Positions 1 to 5,702 of a stretch of DNA of 5,811 nt are shown here, piece after piece. Position 1 is the stretch's first letter; each line of letters opens with the position of its first letter. A model generated the notes under the pieces. It had not been told where the DNA came from, searched no databases, and worked only from the letters and a program-made list of their open reading frames with translations. The position numbers were made by a program, and so were the translations under genes. The DNA is from Bacteroidota bacterium (GTDB taxonomy: Bacteria; Bacteroidota; Bacteroidia; Bacteroidales; Paludibacteraceae): positions 1-5,811 of the forward strand of contig JAJZHJ010000101.1 of the NCBI GenBank assembly GCA_021804525.1. The letters run 5' to 3'.

Positions 1-2138
1 TAACGCAAAGTCAGTACGATGGTTTGTCCTTTTTGTAAAGCGCTGTTTGGTGGCAGTGATTGTGAGATCACTTTGCCTCGCCCAATGAGCTGAACATGCA
101 ACCCTGCGTTTTCTAACAAATATACGGCATCTTTGGCCCCCATCATCATAACGTTTGGTATGCAGTTTCTGGGAACTTCCATTGAATGAATTTTTACATA
201 ATTGCTGTCGGCAGTCGCTGTGACCCATGGAAACGCACCTTTGTCGCCTAAAAAATTAATGGATAATCGAGACAAAACGGTTTTTACATCGTTATAATCC
301 CCTCCTTTGATATCCGGTATTTTGTCGGCTGGTGAAGTGGCAATAGCGTTAGGTTGCATGGTGATTTTGTTGGCGTTCACCAACTCTGCAATCTCTTTCA
401 CTACAGCACCTGCCATGGTACCTCCTGACGCATAACCAATTTTCGGATCACGAATTACCACAACCACCGTGTATTGAGGGTCATCAACAGGGAAATAGCC
501 ACAAAACGACACTTGATGTTCTATGCCATCTGTCTTGTATCCGCTGATACCTTTTGAAATTTGTGCAGTCCCCGATTTCCCTGCAATTTGCACATACGGT
601 GACTTCAGTGTTGTTCCCGTTCCATGTTGCACCACTCCGATGAGCATCTGTTTAATAATAGCCAATGTGGATGGTTTACAAATTGCGTCATCAATTGTGC
701 TTGTTGTGAATGTTTTAATGGTTTTCCCATCTTGTTGAATGGCTTTTACCAAGTATGGGCGTATCATTTTTCCATTATTGGCTATGGCATTGTAGAATGT
801 CAATGTGTAGATAGGGGGTATTTGTACTTCATACCCTATCGACATCCATGGAAGAGTTGTCAAAGACCAATGCGTGAATTTGTCGCCTGGGTGTTTTATG
901 TGAGGAACGCCTGCTCCTGGTATGTCAAAATGAATAGGGTCATTCAACTTCATTTCATACAATTTATCGACATAAGCAGCAGGGTTATTCTTATAAGCGT
1001 TGTATATTGTGCGTGAAACACCGATGTTTGAAGAATACCAAACTGCTTGTGCAACAGTGATTTTGTGAAATCCACCATGATCTTCATTCCAATCGTGCAT
1101 TTTACGGCCAAAGAAATCGTAAACGCCTTTTCCCGTGTCAATGGTATCATTGGGGGAAATAAGTCCCTGATCGAGCGCTGCCATGATGGAAGCTACTTTA
1201 AAAGTGGAGCCGGGTTCTGTCTCGTCGGCAAAAGCATCGTTCCGAAGTTCTGCATAGGTGCTATCAGCCGTTTTGGTCAAATTAGCTACGGCTTTAATTT
1301 CTCCGGTTTTTGTTTCCATTACGATGGCGCAACCTTCTTTGGCATCAATTGCCTTTAGTTCTTTCAACAACGCATTCTCGGTGATATCCTGAATGTTGGC
1401 ATCGAGGGTTGTGATGATGTCGGCACCATTTTCAGGTGGTATTTGCACAACATTTTCCCATCTTCCGGCTATTCGTTGACGTGAGAATAATCCGGCTTTC
1501 CCTCTCAAGAGCGAATCGTAGGCCAGTTCAAGCCCGTTTTTTCCACCAAGTGATTCATCACCGTAAATATCGCCAATGGTGCGTGCCCCGATATCTCCAA
1601 ACGGGCGAACACGACGTGCATAAATATCTTCGATAAGTCCGCTGCGCATTTTCCCTAAATTGAACAAGGGGAATTGAGTAATTTCTTTTAGATCGGAATA
1701 GGAAACTAAATAGGGATAGACCAAAAAACGCGGATCACGCTTTTTATAAGCATTGATCATTGCGTTTTCATAGGCAATTTTTGATTTATCTCCTAATTTT
1801 GCCGATAAACAGGCTGCCAAGGAATCGACTTTTTCATAAAACAAAGAAGTTTTATGATGGCGAAGCGTGTCGTGCAGGGCCTGCGTACGCATATCCATAT
1901 GTAAATAATACTTTGGAATGGTACTTGCTAATAATTCGCCATCTTCGGAGTATATGTTTCCACGTGTAGCCGGAGCTACACGATCGGCTTGCGTGAGCGA
2001 TGCGGCTAATTTCATCCACATAGGTCGTTGCGAAGTTTGAATGACCACGATTTTGATGATAATAGCTAAGAAGATCAGTAAAATGAGAAAATATACCAAT
2101 CCAAAGCGTATCAATATGTCGCGTCGGCTTTCGTTCAT
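1..2138 (-). CDS. ftsI: Septal peptidoglycan transpeptidase FtsI (class B PBP, PBP3-like) with C-terminal PASTA domain; last base of stop codon outside window
   Basis: This is a monofunctional D,D-transpeptidase that cross-links septal peptidoglycan in the periplasm while anchored in the inner membrane. I translated the minus strand by hand from the ATG at 2138 and found one open frame of 712 codons with no frameshift. Codon 713 begins TA at positions 2-1, so it is probably TAA or TAG and the protein is essentially complete. Seen: a short cytoplasmic N-terminus, one membrane segment at about residues 12-33, the PBP dimer domain beginning near RG 59-60, and the transpeptidase domain at about 250-590. 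That domain has the active-site STFK (Ser311, Lys314), SSN (369-371) and KSGT (521-524). A PASTA domain lies at about 659-712. All three penicillin-binding motifs are intact, so an active enzyme is expected. The start overlaps the end of the ftsL-like gene (ATGA), suggesting translational coupling. Position in the dcw order supports FtsI rather than an elongation PBP2. murE is expected next. Confidence 0.95.
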   Translation of the reverse strand, partial: MNESRRDILIRFGLVYFLILLIFLAIIIKIVVIQTSQRPMWMKLAASLTQADRVAPATRGNIYSEDGELLASTIPKYYLHMDMRTQALHDTLRHHKTSLFYEKVDSLAACLSAKLGDKSKIAYENAMINAYKKRDPRFLVYPYLVSYSDLKEITQFPLFNLGKMRSGLIEDIYARRVRPFGDIGARTIGDIYGDESLGGKNGLELAYDSLLRGKAGLFSRQRIAGRWENVVQIPPENGADIITTLDANIQDITENALLKELKAIDAKEGCAIVMETKTGEIKAVANLTKTADSTYAELRNDAFADETEPGSTFKVASIMAALDQGLISPNDTIDTGKGVYDFFGRKMHDWNEDHGGFHKITVAQAVWYSSNIGVSRTIYNAYKNNPAAYVDKLYEMKLNDPIHFDIPGAGVPHIKHPGDKFTHWSLTTLPWMSIGYEVQIPPIYTLTFYNAIANNGKMIRPYLVKAIQQDGKTIKTFTTSTIDDAICKPSTLAIIKQMLIGVVQHGTGTTLKSPYVQIAGKSGTAQISKGISGYKTDGIEHQVSFCGYFPVDDPQYTVVVVIRDPKIGYASGGTMAGAVVKEIAELVNANKITMQPNAIATSPADKIPDIKGGDYNDVKTVLSRLSINFLGDKGAFPWVTATADSNYVKIHSMEVPRNCIPNVMMMGAKDAVYLLENAGLHVQLIGRGKVISQSLPPNSALQKGQTIVLTLR

Positions 2139-2494
2139 GGCTTAGTTATTTGAATCTCGGGTTGTATCGACTCGTGTAAATCCAGTCCTTTGGCTTTTAC
2201 CATTGTCGCTACTTGCGATTGCCGACTGAGTTGCATGAGTGTGGAGGAGGTTGTCAATGCTTCGTATTTCGCATTGGTGAGTTGTTCTTGCAGTCTATTG
2301 ATGGTGGCAATTTGTTGCTCGCAAGTGAAGCGATTGTCAATGTAAAAAACGGCAATTCCACACAAAAGAATAAACAACAGCAGTTGTTTGCGAAAAAAGG
2401 GGGCAGTCAATATCTTGCCACTCATCAGATCACGAATGCTCCAAGTTGGAATTGATTTCGTTTCTTGTATCGGTTGTTCTTCTTGCATTGCCAT
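2135..2494 (-). CDS. ftsL: FtsL-like cell division membrane protein (Bacteroidetes type)
   Basis: This is a 119-residue bitopic membrane protein in the slot where ftsL lies between rsmH and ftsI. Seen: a polar cytoplasmic N-terminus of about 35 residues containing SIRDLMSGKILT, one hydrophobic segment at about residues 37-52, then a helical region rich in Gln and Leu (about 58-95) with heptad-like spacing typical of a short coiled coil. In known systems FtsL pairs with FtsB and activates the FtsW-FtsI septal synthase, so this role is inferred from topology, size and gene order. Sequence similarity to proteobacterial FtsL is not visible. The start at 2494 follows the rsmH stop by 26 nt. A second Met two codons in could also serve. 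There is no strong Shine-Dalgarno sequence, only GAGAATAAG, which is common in this phylum. Its stop codon overlaps the ftsI start. Confidence 0.85.
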   Translation of the reverse strand: MAMQEEQPIQETKSIPTWSIRDLMSGKILTAPFFRKQLLLFILLCGIAVFYIDNRFTCEQQIATINRLQEQLTNAKYEALTTSSTLMQLSRQSQVATMVKAKGLDLHESIQPEIQITKP

Positions 2495-2520
2495 TTTCTT
2501 ATTCTCAATTAAATGGTTTT

Positions 2521-3429
2521 TTATTCGCCTGCTTTTTCTGCGATACGCAATTTTGCACTTCGTGAACGTGGATTGTTGTTTATTTCTTCTTCCGATGGAG
2601 TAATCGGTTTTCCTGTTATTACATGAAAAGGAGTTTGTGTATGACCGAAAAAATCTTTTTCGATGTCACCGTTGCATCGTCCGCTGCGGAAGAAGTTTTT
2701 TACTAAACGATCTTCTAACGAGTGGTAGGTGATTATGGCTAAGCGTCCACCGTCACGTAGCAAAGAAGGTGTTTGTTCTAAGAATTCCTGCAATGTTTCC
2801 ATTTCGTGATTTACTTCGATGCGCAATGCTTGAAAAGCTTTTGCCATCTCTTTTTTCTCACGTTCAAATTTGAAAGCCGGCTGAATGGATTCTACTAATG
2901 CCTGAATAGTCTCAATGGGTTGTTGAGCGCGTGCTTTGACAATGAGTGAAGCTAATCTACGGGCGTTGGAGAGTTCTCCATAGCGAAAAAACAGAGAGGA
3001 TAAGTCTTCTTCTGAATAATTGTTGACAACCGTAGCTGCGGTTAATTCCGATTGTCCATTCATTCTCATATCTAATTCTCCTTCAAAGCGAAACGAAAAG
3101 CCTCTATTGGGAGTGTCGAAATGATGGGATGAGACTCCCAAATCGGCTAAAATGCCATCAACTTGAGTGATGTGATGGTATTTTAAGAAATTGGATAAGA
3201 AACGGAAATTGCTGTGCACAAATACAAAACGTGGGTCGTCAAGTCTGTTGTCGTAGGTTTCTTTGTCTTGATCAAAACCAAACAGTTTGCCTTTATTGCC
3301 TAAATGACTTAATATTTCCCGAGCGTGACCTCCTCCACCGAAAGTTGCATCCACATAAATTCCATCGGGATGTATACGCAGTCCATCAATGGTTTCTGGC
3401 AAAAGAGCTGGTGTGTGGTATACATTCAT
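2521..3429 (-). CDS. rsmH: 16S rRNA (cytosine1402-N4)-methyltransferase RsmH (MraW)
   Basis: This SAM-dependent methyltransferase makes the N4 methylation of C1402 in the ribosomal P site of 16S rRNA. The family is well known as the second gene of dcw clusters. Seen, numbered from the chosen start: YHTPALLPE at 4-12, the SAM-binding motif VDATFGGGGH at 26-35, GFDQD at 51-55, ILADLGVSSHHFD at 93-105, the RGFSFRFEGELDMRMN stretch at 109-124, ALRIEVN at 201-207, ITYHSLEDR at 233-241 and the terminal NPRSRSAKLR at 286-295. All are hallmark RsmH blocks. I chose the ATG at 3429, giving 302 residues, because family proteins begin just before the YHxPVLL block. The upstream in-frame TTG at 3459 would add ten residues unlike the family. 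No Shine-Dalgarno is visible, and an 11-codon mini-ORF ends 4 nt upstream. The ftsL-like gene follows after 26 nt, consistent with one operon. Confidence 0.96.
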   Translation of the reverse strand: MNVYHTPALLPETIDGLRIHPDGIYVDATFGGGGHAREILSHLGNKGKLFGFDQDKETYDNRLDDPRFVFVHSNFRFLSNFLKYHHITQVDGILADLGVSSHHFDTPNRGFSFRFEGELDMRMNGQSELTAATVVNNYSEEDLSSLFFRYGELSNARRLASLIVKARAQQPIETIQALVESIQPAFKFEREKKEMAKAFQALRIEVNHEMETLQEFLEQTPSLLRDGGRLAIITYHSLEDRLVKNFFRSGRCNGDIEKDFFGHTQTPFHVITGKPITPSEEEINNNPRSRSAKLRIAEKAGE

Positions 3430-3433
3430 TGGG

Positions 3434-3469
3434 TTACGTTGTTGATGAGTGGTTGACAAAACGAACCAT
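3434..3469 (-). CDS. Possible 11-residue leader mini-ORF (MVRFVNHSSTT) just before rsmH
   Basis: An ATG at 3469 opens 11 codons and stops with TAA at 3436-3434, leaving only CCCA before the rsmH ATG. Its start codon lies inside the right arm of a small hairpin, ACCAT-CTA-ATGGT (3477-3465). Ribosomes ending here could restart at rsmH, which has no visible Shine-Dalgarno of its own. The mini-ORF also lacks a clear Shine-Dalgarno and such short frames are common by chance, so this is only a candidate. Confidence 0.2.
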   Translation of the reverse strand: MVRFVNHSSTT

Positions 3470-3490
3470 TAGATGGTGAAATCTTTTCTC

Positions 3491-3508
3491 TTTGACCTGT
3501 CAAAAATA
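3491..3508 (-). promoter_or_regulatory. Possible internal -7 element with overlapping inverted repeat, mraZ-rsmH gap
   Basis: On the minus strand TATTTTTG (3508-3501) fits TAnnTTTG exactly. Its TTTG is also the start of an inverted repeat, TTTGAC-AG-GTCAAA (3504-3491). No TTG stands at the proper -33 distance, so the promoter is incomplete. If used, it would drive rsmH and later genes apart from mraZ. In AT-rich DNA such a match can arise by chance. Confidence 0.3.
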
Positions 3509-3521
3509 GATTATGTTCAAA

Positions 3522-3989
3522 TTAACGAGTTTCTTTTTGTGACGATGTCGAGAGAATAGTTTGGAGCAATTGGCTGAATTCTGCAGGCGAATATTTTGCT
3601 TTTTCAAAGGCTTCTTTTGCCCAAACACAAAAAGTATCGAGCATGCCGACAAACAAAACATCGGTCTCAACTCCCACTAAGTGTAAATATTTTTTTGGAA
3701 TTAACACGCGACCTTGCGAATCAATATCTAATTCTTCAGCTTCAGCCACATATTGCATCAATACTAGTTGATGTGTCGGATTCCATTCGTTGAGTTTGCC
3801 TTTCAGTAACTGCAATTTTTCATTCCAAATAGACTCTGGATAAAAAACCAAACTATTGCTGTAAGGATCTTTTCGCATCACCAATCGAGTATTTTCGTTC
3901 TCGGGTAAGGCTTTGCGATAATGAGCAGGAATGAAAATTCTACCCTTGGCATCGGCTTTGGCTTCACTATTTCCTATAAAACCATACAT
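3522..3989 (-). CDS. mraZ: Division/cell wall cluster transcriptional repressor MraZ
   Basis: This is a DNA-binding regulator of the AbrB-like (SpoVT/AbrB) fold that heads the dcw operon. In E. coli it represses its own operon by binding TGGGN repeats. The protein is 155 residues, within the usual length. Seen: two MraZ half domains, each with the signature DxxxR motif, DAKGR at residues 13-17 followed by IFIP, and DSQGR at 90-94 followed by VLIP. This internal duplication is diagnostic. The start begins MYGFIGNSEAKADAKGR, matching the family N-terminus, and is preceded by AAGGA five bases upstream. A promoter and two perfect TGGGG-containing tandem repeats lie directly upstream, strongly suggesting autoregulation. 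rsmH follows after 92 nt, a gap somewhat wide for an operon and discussed separately. Confidence 0.97.
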   Translation of the reverse strand: MYGFIGNSEAKADAKGRIFIPAHYRKALPENENTRLVMRKDPYSNSLVFYPESIWNEKLQLLKGKLNEWNPTHQLVLMQYVAEAEELDIDSQGRVLIPKKYLHLVGVETDVLFVGMLDTFCVWAKEAFEKAKYSPAEFSQLLQTILSTSSQKETR

Positions 3990-3994
3990 CTTTG

Positions 3995-3999
3995 TCCTT
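3995..3999 (-). promoter_or_regulatory. Ribosome binding site of mraZ (AAGGA)
   Basis: AAGGA lies five bases before the mraZ ATG on the minus strand. It is the only clear Shine-Dalgarno-like sequence among the genes of this window and it supports the start at 3989. Confidence 0.7.
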
Positions 4000-4014
4000 C
4001 ATCAAATTGAGATG

Positions 4015-4045
4015 TAAAGATAGTGCTTTTTTGTATTCCCCACAA
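4015..4045 (-). promoter_or_regulatory. Predicted mraZ/dcw operon promoter (Bacteroidetes type)
   Basis: Read on the minus strand, a -33 element TTG (4045-4043) is followed after 20 bases by TATCTTTA (4022-4015), which matches the Bacteroidetes -7 consensus TAnnTTTG except at the last base. The spacing fits the phylum rule of roughly 17-23 bases. Transcription would begin near 4008-4010, giving a leader of about 20 nt before the mraZ ATG with its AAGGA. The -33 element is part of the second TGGGG repeat, so a protein bound there would block the sigma factor. The start site is inferred, not shown. Confidence 0.65.
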
Positions 4046-4055
4046 TTCCCCACAA
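4036..4055 (-). promoter_or_regulatory. Predicted MraZ operator: two tandem TTGTGGGGAA units
   Basis: Two identical 10-bp units TTGTGGGGAA stand head to tail on the minus strand, at 4055-4046 and 4045-4036. This gives TGGGG-N5-TGGGG, one DNA turn apart. Known E. coli MraZ sites are TGGGN direct repeats separated by 5 nt, so spacing and core both fit. The downstream copy contains the predicted -33 TTG of the mraZ promoter, the expected geometry for autorepression. No third copy is present on either side. Binding by this MraZ is inferred. Confidence 0.8.
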
Positions 4056-4086
4056 GAAAAGAATTTTTTATTTACTAACAAGTTAT

Positions 4087-4106
4087 GAACAGCTTTTTTG
4101 CTGCTC
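4087..4106. repeat. Inverted repeat with A6/T6 loop upstream of the mraZ promoter
   Basis: On the minus strand GAGCAGC is followed by AAAAAA and GCTGTTC. As RNA this pairs over 7 bp with one G-U wobble. It is about 30 bases upstream of the MraZ boxes, so it is probably not in the mraZ transcript, and no U run follows it, so it is a poor terminator. It may be a protein site or chance. Confidence 0.35.
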
Positions 4107-4289
4107 ACGAGAGTCATTTTGACGATGTTTTAATTTCAATTCATTAATAATCAGTGATCTATTTTCTTTGAAATTGTTTTTGTTTTTTTTGTGGCGTAAA
4201 GTGGAGGTTGTAAAAGATTGTGCACCGTTTTTTTATACCTGAAAATGCGACTTAAGCGGTTATAAAGCAGTCATTCCAATTTTTATTTA

Positions 4290-4297
4290 TACTTTTG
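4290..4297 (+). promoter_or_regulatory. Predicted -7 element of the glsB promoter (TACTTTTG)
   Basis: TACTTTTG is an exact match to the Bacteroidetes -7 consensus TAnnTTTG and lies 22 bases before the glsB ATG, giving a short leader of about 15 nt. No TTG is found at the right -33 distance, so the promoter is incomplete by consensus. No Shine-Dalgarno is seen before the ATG, only an AT-rich stretch. Confidence 0.5.
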
Positions 4298-4319
4298 TCC
4301 TGATTTTTTTATTGTTCAC

Positions 4320-5276
4320 ATGACAACTATTATTCCACCAATTGATAAAAAATTATTAATTAAGGAGTTGACTCCTGATAAGTTACTTCGCCCTACCAAT
4401 AAGGCAAACAATCATATCTATGTTGTCACTGCGCATGAAGCTCCGCATGTGATGGATGAGATTGGAAGACTACGCGAAATTTCTTTTCGGGAATCGGGAG
4501 GCGGCACAGGGCGAGATAAAGATGTAGATGAATTTGATTTGATGTCAGTGCCTTACCGGCAGTTGATCGTTTGGAATCAAGAGACACAGGAAATAATGGG
4601 TGGGTACCGGTTTCTGCATGGGAGAGATGCTCTTTTCGATGCAGAGGGGCAACCAATTTTGGTTACTTCGCACATGTTTCATTTTTCCGAAACATTCATT
4701 CAAGATTTTCTACCGAAAGCCGTCGATGTAGGCCGTGCATTTGTTCAGCCTGCTTATCAGTCGTCGAAGATGGGTGCTAAAAGCCTGTTTGCACTCGACA
4801 ATCTGTGGGATGGATTAGGCGCCATATCCATTAGTGAAAAAATTGATTACCTCATTGGGAAGGTGACCATATACCCTACATTTGATGCGGAAGCACGTGA
4901 TATGATTCTTTATTTTATGTATCGATACTTTCCCGATAATGATCATCTTTTGACTTTGAAAGAGGAAGATTATAGGCCAGTTGAAAAAAAAGGACAATAT
5001 GATGATTCTTTTTCCGACGACACTTTTGAGGAGAATTATCGCAAACTCAATTTGGCAGTGCGTAGGCGTGGAGTGAATATTCCGGCATTAATCAGCGCAT
5101 ATATTGGTCTTTCGCCTACCATGCGTACGTTTGGAACGGGAATCAATCGTGAATTTGCGAATCTATTCGATACCGGCATTATGATTACCGTTGCCGATAT
5201 TTTTGAACATAAACGTCGTCGGCATATTGAGCCTTATTTACAATATCTTGCCGATTTATTGAGGCGACCGCTTTAA
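4320..5276 (+). CDS. glsB: Glycine-lipid N-acyltransferase GlsB-like (OlsB/hemolysin-type GNAT family)
   Basis: This 318-residue protein resembles the OlsB-like acyltransferases annotated in Bacteroidetes as hemolysin or GNAT family (Acetyltransf_5). In Bacteroides, GlsB transfers a 3-hydroxy-acyl chain to the amino group of glycine, the first step of glycine (and serine-glycine) lipid synthesis at the membrane. GlsA, a PlsC-like O-acyltransferase, then adds the second chain. Seen: the GNAT-like core at about residues 33-145, with EIGRLREISFRESGGGTG at 47-64, the acidic DVDEFD at 68-73, QLIVWNQETQEIMGGYRF at 81-98 and VDVGRAFVQPAYQ at 135-147. A C-terminal OlsB-like part has IPALISAYIGLSP at 254-266 and FDTGIMITV at 283-291. 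No signal peptide or clear membrane span is present. No glsA follows: the next gene is convergent. The exact amino acid acceptor (glycine, ornithine or other) cannot be read from the sequence. Confidence 0.78.
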   Translation: MTTIIPPIDKKLLIKELTPDKLLRPTNKANNHIYVVTAHEAPHVMDEIGRLREISFRESGGGTGRDKDVDEFDLMSVPYRQLIVWNQETQEIMGGYRFLHGRDALFDAEGQPILVTSHMFHFSETFIQDFLPKAVDVGRAFVQPAYQSSKMGAKSLFALDNLWDGLGAISISEKIDYLIGKVTIYPTFDAEARDMILYFMYRYFPDNDHLLTLKEEDYRPVEKKGQYDDSFSDDTFEENYRKLNLAVRRRGVNIPALISAYIGLSPTMRTFGTGINREFANLFDTGIMITVADIFEHKRRRHIEPYLQYLADLLRRPL

Positions 5277-5294
5277 TGGTGGGTTGTTGTTTTC

Positions 5295-5702
5295 TTACAA
5301 AGCGTTGGCTTCATTGGCTATTCGATCCAATTCAGGAGTAAATCCCAATTTACCATTGACTAAAATCACTGTTTCAATTCGAGCGGATGCGTGTAGAATT
5401 TTATTATCTCTGCTAAATAGTGCTTGATAAAAAACATAACGCACTCCTTCTTTTTTGAGTGTTAGTTGAGAGCTAAACTGATCAGAAGGCAGCAATGAAT
5501 GCTTAAATGAGATTTCGACTTTTACTACCACAGCATCTATTCCGCGTCGATGCAACTCCGAAAAACTAATCTCTTTTGATAACAAAAATTGATGTCGGGT
5601 ATGTTCAAAATAGTTTTGATAAACAGCATTATTCACTATTCCTTGTAGATCGCATTCGTAATCGCGAACTTCCATTGGAAGTTCAAAAATGTAGTTTTGC
5701 AT
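5295..5702 (-). CDS. Acyl-CoA thioesterase, hot-dog fold, YbgC/FadM (4HBT) type
   Basis: This 135-residue cytosolic protein has the usual length of single-domain hot-dog thioesterases, which hydrolyse acyl-CoA or acyl-ACP thioesters and act as dimers or tetramers. Seen: a first strand FELPMEVRDYECDLQGIVNN at 6-25, matching the YbgC/FadM pattern of an Asp followed by GxVxxxxY. Asp18 is at the place of the catalytic Asp of YbgC. It is followed by YQNYFEHTRHQFL at 28-40, the start of the central helix. Later come the strand segments VVVKVEISFKHSLLPSDQF (58-76) and YVFYQALFSRDNKILHASARIETVILV, typical of the family core. The substrate is not predictable. The gene converges on glsB with an 18-nt gap and no strong terminator between them, so transcripts may overlap. 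No clear promoter or Shine-Dalgarno was found before the ATG at 5702. Confidence 0.88.
   Translation of the reverse strand: MQNYIFELPMEVRDYECDLQGIVNNAVYQNYFEHTRHQFLLSKEISFSELHRRGIDAVVVKVEISFKHSLLPSDQFSSQLTLKKEGVRYVFYQALFSRDNKILHASARIETVILVNGKLGFTPELDRIANEANAL

Larger units (their letters stand above)
3990..4319. other. Divergent mraZ/glsB intergenic region (330 bp, AT-rich)
   Basis: No gene is visible here. The left 66 bases hold the mraZ leader, promoter and MraZ boxes. The right 30 bases hold a TAnnTTTG element for the 4320 gene. Between them lies AT-rich DNA with several T tracts and three small symmetric elements: TAACAAGTTA at 4076-4085, a 7-bp inverted repeat around a T6 loop at 4087-4106, and 8-bp arms AATTTCAA/TTGAAATT at 4132-4139 and 4168-4175. 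No RNA gene or terminator with a convincing U tract was recognised. Confidence 0.75.

Noticed and set aside
521..578. KSGT instead of the KTGT of E. coli PBP3 as a sign of altered beta-lactam binding
   Set aside because: Ser and Thr both occur naturally at this position among class B PBPs (E. coli PBP2 has KSGT), so no functional change can be claimed.
523..1969. Several plus-strand open frames of 66-130 codons in the left part
   Set aside because: They lie wholly inside the minus-strand ftsI frame, which carries all three transpeptidase motifs, and their translations resemble no known family.
3430..3459. TTG start at 3459 giving a 312-residue RsmH
   Set aside because: The ten extra residues do not resemble the RsmH N-terminus, while the ATG at 3429 stands right before the conserved YHTPALLPE block.
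4087..4106. Inverted repeat read as a terminator
   Set aside because: T residues are in the loop, not after the stem, and no gene ends just before it on either strand.
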